Source: Rhizophagus irregularis (taxonomy: Eukaryota; Glomeromycota; Glomeromycetes; Glomerales; Glomeraceae). Taken from it: a DNA stretch of 64,000 nt. Location: the NCBI RefSeq assembly GCF_026210795.1, contig NC_089436.1, forward strand, positions 5,208,001-5,272,000. Reading direction: 5' to 3'. Under the pieces are notes generated by a model. The model was not told where the DNA came from, did no database searches, and saw only the letters and a program-made list of their open reading frames with translations. The position numbers and the translations under genes were made by a program. Positions within the stretch are counted from its first letter, which is position 1; each line of letters opens with the position of its first letter. Below, in pieces: positions 18,264-29,098 of the stretch.

Positions 18264-21200
18264 ATGTTACGAAATAAACCTCGAAAAGCGAATATTGCTG
18301 CAATACCTTTTCGTATCCGTAATAATTTTAGAAGGTTGCCCAACAGATTTTTATTATCGGATAATGATGACAATGAAAAAATGGTACAAAAAGATTTTGA
18401 AGATGATAATATTAGTGGCGAAGAGTATAATGAATATGGCGACGGAGATGATGATTTAGAACAACAAAGTGATGATGATCATATAGAACAGCGAAGCGAT
18501 AATGGTGATGATTTAGAACAATGAAGCAATGATGATCATTTAGAACAATGAAGCGATAATGATCATTTAGAACAACGAAACGATAATGATGATGATTTAG
18601 AACAACGAAGCAATAATGAAGAAGGTGATACCAACATGATTTCAACATCATCAGAGAATGAAACAGAAAGCGATTATATAATGTCCTTAGAAAGTGATGA
18701 AGATTATGAAACAATGTCGTCAGATAATGAAGAAAGACATGATTCTGATATCTCAGAAGAAAAGCTATTCGTTGATGAAGCATTAGCTAAAGATAAGTTA
18801 CCATCTTTTGATGGTGATTTTGCTCCATATTTTCAAAATTTAACTACTGCTGCCTTATTTTGTTGGATTTATAAACATAATATTTCAACAAATGCATATG
18901 AAGATCTTGTTGACATTATCATGAGACCAGAATTTAATAGAGATCATATTGTAAAGAATATTCAGAGATTTCGATCATGGAGGGAGCGTCTTCCTCTTCC
19001 CTCAATATCAGCAAAATCTATCTCAATTTCATCAAAAAAAACACCATCAACTTTAAAGGATTCAAAGATGGCATATCAACTTTCAATAAGTGATATCATT
19101 TGGAATGTTCTTAACAACCCATCACTATTAAAGGAAATGTATTTTGGTGCTGGTGTCGATTCAAAAACAAAATCCGAGTACTGGCATGGTACCTTATGGG
19201 CAGAGACACCTCTTTTCGGTCAAGAACAATTAATGATATCAGGGGGTAATTATTTATTAAATGCAAGCTGATGGTAGAGAGGCGAAGCAATAAAGTACAA
19301 GAGACTAACACTTTTTTCATATGTATATAATAGAGATATACCAATGCGGCGATTTTGTTTACTATTACGATAATGAGCGAAAACTTGGCAGATTGAGAGC
19401 GATATTATTAAATGAAGAGAACCAATAGTATCGGCTAAGAATCCAAAAAGTTCTAGATTATAGTGACTTGCCTGGAAATTTTAAGGGAGAATTAAGACAA
19501 AATCGCTCTCTTTCCGGAGAAGTTTGGTTACAAGATGAACCATTCTTGACAATAACAACATCACAAATTTCCAAAAAGGTTGCTGCAGATACACTACGAA
19601 TTACCGAAATACTTTATAAACATCATACACACTGGCGCATTTGTGATGCAACGTTCTCTTATCAACATCCTTCAGAATATATTTCCATAAGGCAGCCACC
19701 ATCTCCAACAATTCCGGTTTATAAGCTGTTTTTGGACATATACTACGATGATTTTGGAACATTTAGGAATGTTTATCATTCGTTAGGAGGTGTTTATGTG
19801 CAGTTTGGAAATATGCCTGCCCGTCAAAGAAAGTTGCTCAAAAATCACTTTGTTCTCGGGTTTGTTCCTTTCGGTGGTAATTTCAATGAATTCATGTTGC
19901 CATTCATTTCTGAAATGAAAGAATTTGAACAAGGAAAATTAATGGAAGTGAATGGCCAAGATGCTTGGGTGATAGCCAATTTAGGTGTCGTAACTGCTGA
20001 TTTACCACAAGGGAATGACATGTGTGGTGTATTACGACATAATGCCAATAAAGGTTGCCGCACTTATACAGCCTCTCGAGAATCACTTACCAACTTCTCT
20101 CAGGATGTACCAGCAACATCAAGATATCATCACATCACTGACGATCAATTTAAAGAGATATTTGATGAACCTGCTACCACAAGGCAAAGACGACTTTGTA
20201 CTGAGTTCGGACTAAGAACAAGGCCTAGCATTTTGGATAGGCTGCTAAGAGAAAGGCATCTACAGACACCTCAAGATGTATATCATGCAACTGCTGGGAA
20301 GATTGGACGACTTCTTAAATTAACGTATGATCTTAGAATTTAATTAACTTTAGCTAGATATGTAACGAACAAAATCTTTTAATAAAGCTTTTTGATTTCC
20401 ACAGGTGCGAATTATTTTCACAAAAAGGAGAGGACGAGTTTATCAAAGCCTGGAAGAACTTAGAGAAACCAAAAAAATGGTCTCGTTTGCCAAATCCAAT
20501 TAGCCACAATGCTAGTTTCATGATGTCTGACTATCTTAGGCTCGCTATGATAATGCCTTTTATACTTAATAGTTTTTTAGAATCATCAAGCTTAAAGGAA
20601 AATGAATCCAGAAGCATTCTGCGACGAATTCAAGAATCACGCATTAACATGGCGAAAAATGTAATAATTGCTTGTTGGGTATATGTAGCAAAAACAATGA
20701 GGATAGTTTTTGAAAGCAAGTTTACATTAGATTCGTATGACGAATTACAAAAATGCCTTGAAGAAGAAATGAAAATTCTTCCAAAGGTACAATTATTCAT
20801 AATTCTTATATAATTTTTTATTTTTTATTTATCAATATATAAAATATTATTTAATAATGTGGCTTTAGGTTTTCCCTGAATTTGCTAACTTACCAAACCT
20901 GCATATCAATATCCACTTGCTGGTGCATGCAAGGACTTATGGTACTCTTATAAACACTCAAGTTGGTATCAAAGAGATGGTGCATCGGATCTTTAAAGCA
21001 ATGGTACCATGAACAAATTGCAAGAATGTCGAGCTAGACTTGTTAAAGCGGTATACTACGCTCTTTGCAATTCGTCATTTAGTAGATGGAGGCGCAGATC
21101 AAAGATTATCACAACCTTGTAGAGGTTTCGCTACTATGTCCTCAAATTTTAGAAATTTATTGACTAATTGGTATATTACTGAAGACAAGGTATCAAATGA

Positions 21201-21830
21201 ACAAGAACTGGAAGGAAATGAAGAAGGTTTGTATTACAATTTTATAATAATAATATTTCCGCAATTATTAACGTATTTTTATTTTATATAGCGATTTCAT
21301 CTCCAGTGGATTTTATTACAAATATTATCTTAAAGAGGAGCTTATCCCGTCAGAATCGTGAAAATATCATGAAAAATTTGCCAAATTTCAAATCTGAGCT
21401 GCTTCTTTCATTTATGGACATTGGACAAAAGTCAGCTCTTATATATTCTCAAATGAGCTGGTATGAATTGGCGACATACACTATGGAAGAAAGCGATGGC
21501 GTATTTTCCAAAGTACATCTTCATATTGGTGACGTCGTAACAATACACGAGGAAGACAGTGATGAATGTTATGCGATTATAAAAGGGATTTTCAAATACA
21601 AAGGCAATGATGATAAATATTATGCCTTTATTACTATTGATTGGTTTGACAATATTAACAGAATTCACAACGTATTGAAATGTCCTCTTTTTCGCATTCA
21701 GACAAGCCAAGACATTCGCTGAAGAAGAATCTTCCCGATATCAATAATTGACTACGTACAGAAAGTTCACTTTGTCTATGATACGAAAATTGATTTGTGG
21801 ATAAAAAATAATTATTATTTTACGGCTATA
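18264..21830 (+). pseudogene. tnp2/Plavaka-like (CACTA-type) transposase, copy 1, decayed
   Basis: Starts at ATG 18264 with a basic N-terminus, then an acidic tail made of 9-12-residue repeats (DDLEQRSDN). A conserved 'LPSFDGDFAPYFQNLTTAALFCW' block follows, and after an intron (about 19245-19330) a BAH-like 'GDFVYYYDN...LGRLRAI'. The catalytic core of the tnp2 type includes 'DIYYDDFGTFRNVYHSLGGVY' and 'VVTADLPQGND', then HNANKGCRT. The C-terminal part has 'LHINIHLLVHARTYG' and a second BAH-like segment ending 'YYFTAI'. It aligns throughout with 52792-56407. Stops: TGA 18522 and 18549, TAG 19426, TGA 21010 and 21720. Introns lie near 20329-20404, 20789-20867 and 21226-21291. It should cut and paste its own element; it is now inactive. 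Confidence 0.75.
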
Positions 21831-22439
21831 TAGCTTTATTATGCAGTACAATGATTCTTTTCAGTATATTTATTTATGATAACGTGATTTATTAAATAAA
21901 TAAAGATAACGATATCATTACGATATCATTTGATATCGTATTCATGAATTTATTAGGCATGTGACTTTGCAATTTTTATCCAATCAAATCATTGTTTGTT
22001 AGACATGTTAAACATTCGCACGATTATGTTTACGTCTATTCAATTTTTTTTTAATACCGAAAAACATTTTGACAGTTTTTGTTATCAACAGTATACTTTA
22101 TTCAAAAAAATATATTCATATTAACAATTACAGTCAGACCACTGTATATGCGCATCTATTTTTATTCCGGCGTACGACAGGTACATATTCTGCTCTCGCT
22201 GGGTTATGTTAAACTATCTTTGACATTTATATAACGCGTCAAAAATAATTACGCGTTCAGTTTTAATAGTTTTTACCTTTTTATAATAATTTTTTTTTCA
22301 TATCAATACCCAAAGAAAAAGAATAAAGGGAAAGAAGAAGAAAAAAGAAAAAAACCATTGTGAAAAAACGAAAAAGAGAAAACAAAGGAACGAAAAGAAA
22401 GAGAGATTATCCTGAAATTTTTTCACAAAAGGTACTACT
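21831..22439. other. AT-rich intergenic, no gene
   Basis: A few GATATC palindromic motifs occur at 21908-21945, with a purine-rich GAAAAAGAGAAAAC stretch at 22310-22410. I found no terminal repeat that would close the left transposon. Confidence 0.4.
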
Positions 22440-22760
22440 GTACTTGGGGGATCATTCGAGGGTTTTTTTTTGGCCGCTGATGAAATGCACCATTTTTAAG
22501 ACCTCTATATGGTAGGCCGTATCATGGAGGCAGGGTATGCACATAGCGAAAGCGCCGTGCTCCTATGTAATACTTGGGATCTTGTGGTATCAGAAGGTAG
22601 TGGTGATGTATCATTGGTCATAGGCAGTTGGGGGCTAATGGCTGACGACCTAAGGGACACTCTAATGGCGTATACTCACGGATGAGCTCAACCCACTTAT
22701 TGCATTTTTTGATTCTTAAGGTTGAAAATCTTGGTGACCCAAGTGTTCTGAGACCAATTT
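22440..22760. other. GC-richer island, probable transposon fragment
   Basis: This short block has markedly higher G+C than its surroundings (for example GCACATAGCGAAAGCGCCGT) and no open frame longer than 66 codons. It resembles neither tRNA nor rRNA. It is most likely a piece of an untranslated region or an older transposon. Confidence 0.3.
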
Positions 22761-23119
22761 TTATTTTAAAAAAAAATTTCGTTTGATTTCTATAAATGCA
22801 GTACTTTAATTTATGCATCTTTTTTAGGATTAATAACCAGCATTTGCAATGACTTTAATAAATCTCAAGAACTATCATTTAATTAGGTTGGTTTGTATTT
22901 TCAACTCCTGTATTTTCTCATGGACAACTATATGTTGCATATTCAAGAATAACATCAAGAAAAAATTTAAATAATTAAATTTTTACTTTATTTCAAGTTT
23001 AGGTTTTAACCATTAACTGCTAATGTAGTTAACAGGTGAATCCTAGTAGTATTTAATATTTGTGACGAAATCCGATAATGTTGTGCGTAACTACTCCATT
23101 ATATTATAACGATATCGTC

Positions 23120-23600
23120 ACGTTGGTTTATGTTAACCATCCGGGGAGAGAGAGATGTGTCTAATTTACCAGGTACGATCGTATCTTTAATTTCGCAGAA
23201 ACTTGCACCATAATCCGTGTACTTATTAATTTAACAATTGTCACAAAGTTTCGATACAATATTAGTGTCATAACAGTTAACCATCTGGAGAGAGAGAGAT
23301 GTCTAATTTACCAGGTACTTATCTTTAATTTCGCAGAAACTTGCATTGTATGTAATACAGACTCTTGTCAATTCAGTATTTGGTATAATATTAGTGTCTT
23401 ATGTTAACCGTCAGAGAGAGAAGTAATTTACCAGGTGCGTCGTAATCAGGAAACTTACATCAATTCAACATTTATAATATTATTGTCATACCGATATTGT
23501 CGCATTGTTTTATGTTACTAGAGAGGGATGCGCCTACATAATTTACCAAGTACGATTAAACTTCGCAATACTTATCAATTCAACAATTGTGAATCAATAA
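23120..23600 (+). repeat. degenerate ~130-bp tandem repeat, four copies
   Basis: Units start near 23138, 23280, 23405 and 23513. Each holds GAGAGAGAGATG, TAATTTACCAGGTACGAT, TTTCGCAGAAACTTGCA and TTATCAATTCAACAATTGT. Later copies are shorter and more diverged. Confidence 0.65.
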
Positions 23601-23819
23601 TGACGGAACGTGACTACTTCAAGCTGTAATAACAATGATATCGATACGTTGTTTTTATTTTTAATTTTGACCATCATAATTGCATATTAATAATTTATAT
23701 ATACGGCATTATCAATTAATAAAAATTATTGAATGTACTAGTACCTACGGTTCACAATTTTTTCATGACCCAAAATTCTTGTCAAATATCATCTTGATAC
23801 TGTGTAAATGTCGTCCTGG

Positions 23820-24290
23820 TATCTTAATAATATTTTTAAATGAAATAATATTTTTAAATGAAATAATATTTTTAAATGATATCGTAACAGTACGGTTTGA
23901 TAATTATATCGATACATTTTCAACATCATCGCAACATCTTCACGAAAATATCACGATTTTTAAATGATATCGTAACAGTACAGCTTTGATAATCATAACG
24001 ATACATTTTCAATATTATCGTAACATCTTCACGATAACATCACGATTTTTTTGAAGATATCGTGACGATATAGTTATGATAGTCTTAACGATACCTTTCC
24101 AACATCTTCGTGATATTAAACTACGAAATCAATATGATATCGTTCTGATATCAAAATGTTACCGATTTTAATATCGCGAAGATGTTGGAAAGGTATCGTT
24201 AAGACTATCATAACTATATCGTCGCGATATCTTCAAAAAAATCGTGATGTCGTCGTAAAGATGTTGAAAATGTATCATTAAAATATTGTG
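23820..24290. repeat. GATATCGT-rich palindromic repeat with a ~280-bp hairpin
   Basis: A triplicated AAATGAAATAATATTTTT leads into repeated GATATCGTAACAGTAC units. From about 24001 to 24116 and back from 24164 to 24280 the sequence is an imperfect palindrome (left TCTTAACGATACCTTTCCAA, right TTGGAAAGGTATCGTTAAGA) with a loop of about 50 bp. It could fold as a long hairpin, as MITEs do. Confidence 0.75.
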
Positions 24291-24589
24291 GCAAATTTGA
24301 AGATTTCAGCAAAGTTCTATGCTGTCATCATTATCATGATCTAAACTGCATATGGGCATGATGTCTCATCAGTATTTCCATAATAATCGAAATTTTTGCT
24401 ACTAAATTCTCTATATAAATTAGGATATTGATTTAATGTTTTGCTACGAAAGTAGGATAAATCATAAATTGGCTTAGATTAAAGTGCTTTCAGAGGAATA
24501 TATGTATTAGTTAGATTAATTTTTGAAGTCACATGACTCTGATCATGAAGAATCTTCACGATAGAGTTTGGATCTGACCTTTGACATTT

Positions 24590-25525
24590 GGATTTAAATC
24601 CAGATTTAGAGCTCCAAACAGGTCAGCCAAATTCAGGTAACCTGACCTGACCTGACCTGAAATTCAGCTCAGGTATGAAGATTGACCTGACCTGATTGAC
24701 CTGTTGACCTGAAACTATTGATTCTACTATATAATAAAAGTGAGTTGCAGTATTGCGATTCACTTTTTTATATTGATTTTATATAATAAAAGTGAGTTGC
24801 AGTATTGCGATTCACTTTTTTATATAGATTCTATATAAAAAAAGTGAGTTGCGGTATTGGATTCACTTTTTTATATTGATTTTATATAATAAAAGTGAGT
24901 TGCAATATTGCGATTCACTTTTTTATATTAATTCTATATAAAAAAAGTGAATTGCAATACCCAACTCACTTTTTTTAAATAGAATCTATATAAAAAAGTG
25001 AATCGCAATACTGCAACTCACTTTTTTTATACAAAATCAATATAAAAAAGTAAATTGCAGTATTGTGATTCACTTTTTTATATGATTTTAATATAAAAAT
25101 GTTGAATCGCAATATTTTGAGAAAAAACGTTGCAAAAACGTTTTTTCATAATATTATATTAAAAAATGTTTCGTAATGTTTTTTTTTTGATATTTCAATA
25201 ATAACGTTGCAAAAACATTTTTTTCATAATGTTATATTAAAAAAAATGTTTTGCAATATTTTTTTTCAATATTTTAATAAAAAACGTTGCAAAAACGTTT
25301 TTTTTCATAATATTATATTAAAAAAAAAAGTTTTGTACCATTTTTTTTCAATACTTTAATAAAAATAGTCCTGAAATTTTTCAGGTTTCAGGTCAGGTCA
25401 GGTCAAACAGACAACCTGATATAACCTGACTTGACCTGACCTGAAAAAAAATTTCAGGTCAGGTTTATCAATTAACCTGACCTGACCTGACCCATTCAGA
25501 GCTCTATCTGGATTCTCCCAGTTCG
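24590..25525. mobile_element. composite element with inverted ends and nested tandem arrays
   Basis: The left end AATCCAGATTTAGAGCTC and the right end GAGCTCTATCTGGATT are inverted repeats. Just inside lie runs of CAGGTCAGGTC on both sides. The centre holds about six copies of AAAAGTGAGTTGCAGTATTG units that are themselves palindromic (24725-25090), then three copies of AAACGTTGCAAAAACGTTTT units of about 80 bp (25105-25360). No protein is encoded. Confidence 0.6.
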
Positions 25526-27213
25526 GATTTAAAATCAGAGAGATTCAGTTGCTTCAGTTTCATCCGGATTTATTATATCCGGTTTTATTCGTTTCATCCG
25601 AATTTATTATATTCAGTTTTATTCAGTTTTATTATTGATCGGCAGTAATTCCGGCCAAATTATAATTTTGGCCAAAATTGCTATGCCTATCATATCCTTT
25701 TTTGGCGATAACCATTCCACAAATTTTGATTTTTCCAAAAAATGAAAATTTCCTTTTTCGAATTTGTGTAACATCAATTTCCTAAAATGGAAATTATAAT
25801 TCTGGTCAAATTTATAATTTGGACAGAATTATGATGATCAATTACGTATGCGTATGAAACTTCTGCCCGAATTACTCACCCTGCAAATTTGATATTTTTT
25901 GATATTTATTCCCTTTATTTGATTGGGTAAAAATGGTAAGCCTTCTTTTTTTTATGTTTTGCTTTTTGTAATTTGACATTTTTTAAAACAATTTAGGGTA
26001 AGATTTTTATTTAAGGTATGTCTGCTACTCTGTCTTTCTTATTTTCTATTGCTTTCCTTTATTTAAAAGATACTAACCAGTTTTTTTTCTTTTTCTCTTT
26101 ATTTTAATGGGTGGTGTCAGTCAATTATTATTTGTTTTTAATTATTTTATTCACTCTTTTTGTCTTCCTATTATTATATTTTTTTCATTTTTATGCTCCA
26201 TTTTTTACTTTTTTTTTGGTACCTATTACTTTTTTTATTTTCATTTTACTTTTTTTTTGTTCTTTGCATTTCCTTTGCTTATTTTTACTTTCTTTCATTC
26301 TCTACCATCTTTTTTTACTCCCTTCTCATCTTTATTAATTTTTTTTTTGATTTTATTTATTTCTTGTAATAATTTTTTTAATATAGTTTTAGTTATTTCT
26401 TCTTTATAGCTTTTTTTGGAAGGTTTTATGGCATAAACAAAGAGGGGAAATAAGTTTTTCTTTAATTATAGAATTAATAATCAAGTCAATTATCAGTAGC
26501 TTAGTTGGATTCAGTTTTAACTATGATTTAGTTAGTGAATATATGTCTTAGAACGTTGCTATTATGTATTTGTTTTAGGTTTATTAATTAAATAAAGAAA
26601 AATGCATGTTATTAACAAAAAAAAATTGTAAAATTTACTAACATTACGATTGTAAAAATCAATATGAACAGAACTGTTACATTATATAAAAACTGAATTA
26701 TGTCAAAAATGAAATTTATTGACAAAAACGACTGTAAGAAATTTCCCTTCCCTAACTCCTTCCCATGGTTCGCGTCTAAAGGGCTTGTGTCCAATCCTCC
26801 CTTCCCCACTTAGCAGCCTGGATTCATGTCTAATGGTGAGAAAAAAAAGTTTCAGTTTGTTAGAAACGTTGCAAAAGAAATATTATTAAACAAATAACTA
26901 ATCAAAACTTACCATGTAAATGATGTAATAGGGGTGCTTTGCAATGCCCTGCGTAAATTATTTGTTTTATTTAAAATTTAATAAATAATACTGGCTGAAA
27001 TTAAACCAGATTTATTATATCTGAATTATTATATCCGGATTAAACCGGATTTATTATATCCAGATTAACTGAAGGAAACCGGATTTATTATATTCGGATT
27101 GAACCGAAGGAAACTGGATTTATTCGTATCTAATTCGGATTTAAAAAATAAATCCAGTTTGAAACTCTACTTCACGGTTTTATTGTGTGAACTTGTCACT
27201 GAATTCACATAAT
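25526..27213. other. AT-rich region with inverted CCGGATTTATTATATCCGG repeats
   Basis: Copies of (C)CGGATTTATTATATCCGG near 25565-25625 face related copies at 27000-27130. They may mark the two ends of an older element. The interior is poly-T/poly-A-rich and its open frames (26107-26409) are low-complexity Phe/Leu, not genes. Confidence 0.4.
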
Positions 27214-28419
27214 CTATAATATTTGTATTTGTGGGTAACTAAGGCTCGAAATAGCATCTGCACTATAAGAGACCTGTTTAATTTTCTCTATTCCTAATGT
27301 ATTGAATAATTTATATAATTTTCTAGCTCTAAGGATTTTTTGGCGCAAATTCACATCTGTTATATCAAGTAAAAGCTGTTTGATTTCTTGATATACCATA
27401 GATGTTGCAGTTTTTTTCTTAACTCCATCAACAACAAAGTTATCAATCATTTTGTCATATTTCTCTATAAAATAGCACCAGTATAAAATTGCTTCTTGAC
27501 CAACCTTAATGGCTTTTCTAAACATGCAAGCTATATTTTGCGCAGTATCTGATGAGCTCGAGTCCTTTTCTAAAATTTGATCTGATGAAAGAGTGTGCGC
27601 AGGTGACGATAACTGTTGCTTTAACTCCTATTCCACAATTATATTTTTATCCAACTTGGCAATTACTTCATCATGCTGATCAGGTTTAAGTTCTTCCATG
27701 TCACATGACTTCAATCGTGAAGAATCTTCACGGTTTTCAAGATTACATGCTAATTTGGATGCATTAACTTGCGGTTGCTTTGATAAGATACAAGATGCTG
27801 ATCTTATGTTTTCAGAACTAGCCTCATAAGATTGTGATAAGTTTTGCTTGTCTTGCTCTGAAGTTAACATGTCCGTGACCTCAGGAATTTTAGTCACATC
27901 CTGAGAAATTACGAGTGCCTCTTGATCTCTCTGCTTCTTTTCCAGCCTCCTCTCTCTAATCTCATTGCTAATGCTTTTCTTATACGCCTCATCCAAGAAA
28001 TTGTCCATTTTCTCATCGTTACCATCAAGGTCACTAGGTGCTCGTTCTACTTCATTATTGAGTTTGTCTATTACAGAATCGGGTACATCAACAGTTGGTA
28101 CCATCACCACTGGCATCGCTTCTTCACCGTTTTGTATCCAACCAAATGACAACGCCATCCCATCCACTGCTGAACTCTGTTCTAATAATGCAAGTCTAGC
28201 CTCAAGCTCTCCGACTCTAGACTTGAGTTCAGCATTCTCAGAATCACGCCTTGCATTCTCTTCAATAATTTGCTTCAGCTTCGTGTTCTCAGCCTCAACC
28301 TCAGCAAATCTTAGTAACTTCTCTTTGAGTTCAGGAATCTCATCATTCTCTTTCATAAGTTCGGCAATCTCAGTTAAGAGCTTGGCATTTAATTCTCTCA
28401 ATGAATCAGTGGATTGCAT
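27214..28419 (-). pseudogene. coiled-coil protein of a lineage-type repeat family, one premature TAG
   Basis: From the ATG at 28417-28419 (MQSTDSLRELNAKL) the product has a long Glu/Leu/Lys coiled coil with 'ELK..L..FAEVEAEN', a middle region with 'GNDEKMDNFLDEAYKKSISNEIRERRLEKKQRDQEAL', then 'ENREDSSRLKSCDMEELKPDQHDEVIAKLD'. TAG at 27628-27630 interrupts at a likely Gln (CAG), after which the frame continues ('ELKQQLSSPAHTLSSDQ') to a helical C-terminus 'ARKLYKLFNTLGIEKIKQVSYSADAISSL'. An upstream ATG at 28494 is possible but MQST is the better start. I know of no biochemical role. A stray 40-bp match to the ENREDSS coding segment lies near 24530. It could be a truncated but expressed protein. 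Confidence 0.6.
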
Positions 28420-28494
28420 GTTCAATGATAATTTTTTATATGAGATGGAATAATTCAAAAGTTCGTTAGCATAGATAAAAAACCGTGATAACAT

Positions 28495-29098
28495 AATATC
28501 CCAACATTAACTCTAATCCGATTTCATTTACCCAACGTCAATATTCTGGATAGAATAAAAGGGTCAATTATGCATAGAATACGTGCGGAGTCAGAAATAA
28601 ATTAGCAATATTAAAACTCACCAAAAGTTTATGTTCTCTGCCTAATAAGGTCCTCGAAAGTTCTGAACAAAAAAAATAGATATTGGCTTTGCAAGCTCTG
28701 AGTCGCTTCCTTGTAAATGCACGAAATATTCATATCTTATATTGCGTAGTCTTAGTTTCGCCGATCAGGATTGGCACTCTCATGTGACATTGTGACATGT
28801 GGCTGATTTTTGATTGATAAATTTTTTTCGTAATTTCCTTGACACATCGCTGACTCAGTTCGTAGTAATTTGTCAACAGCCATATATGGAAATATATATA
28901 TATATGACATATAATCAAAATGTCAAGCTACTCTTCGCTATTTCGAGTACCTTCGCCATTCCGGGTACAAACTAATTTCGAGGAAAATTCCCTACCTGCT
29001 AGATCTAACGCTGTATCCATAAGGTCTTTTACTTGTGTTATACTGAAAAATTACTTGTTTGACCCTCGTTTTTAACTCTCGATTTTTGCGATTGCAGA
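28495..29098. other. intergenic between divergent genes
   Basis: AT-rich with no exon I can support. It should hold the promoters of the coiled-coil gene (minus) and the CRN gene (plus). A (TA)n run lies at 28891-28905. Confidence 0.4.

Noticed and set aside
1436-22170. Terminal inverted repeats closing the left transposon locus
   Set aside because: CACTG-like words near 1436 and 22140 do not extend into matching inverted repeats and no 3-bp duplication fits, so I give no boundaries.
26107-26409. Overlapping Phe/Leu-rich ORFs
   Set aside because: Poly-T sequence gives stop-poor frames; no start context, splice sites or family.
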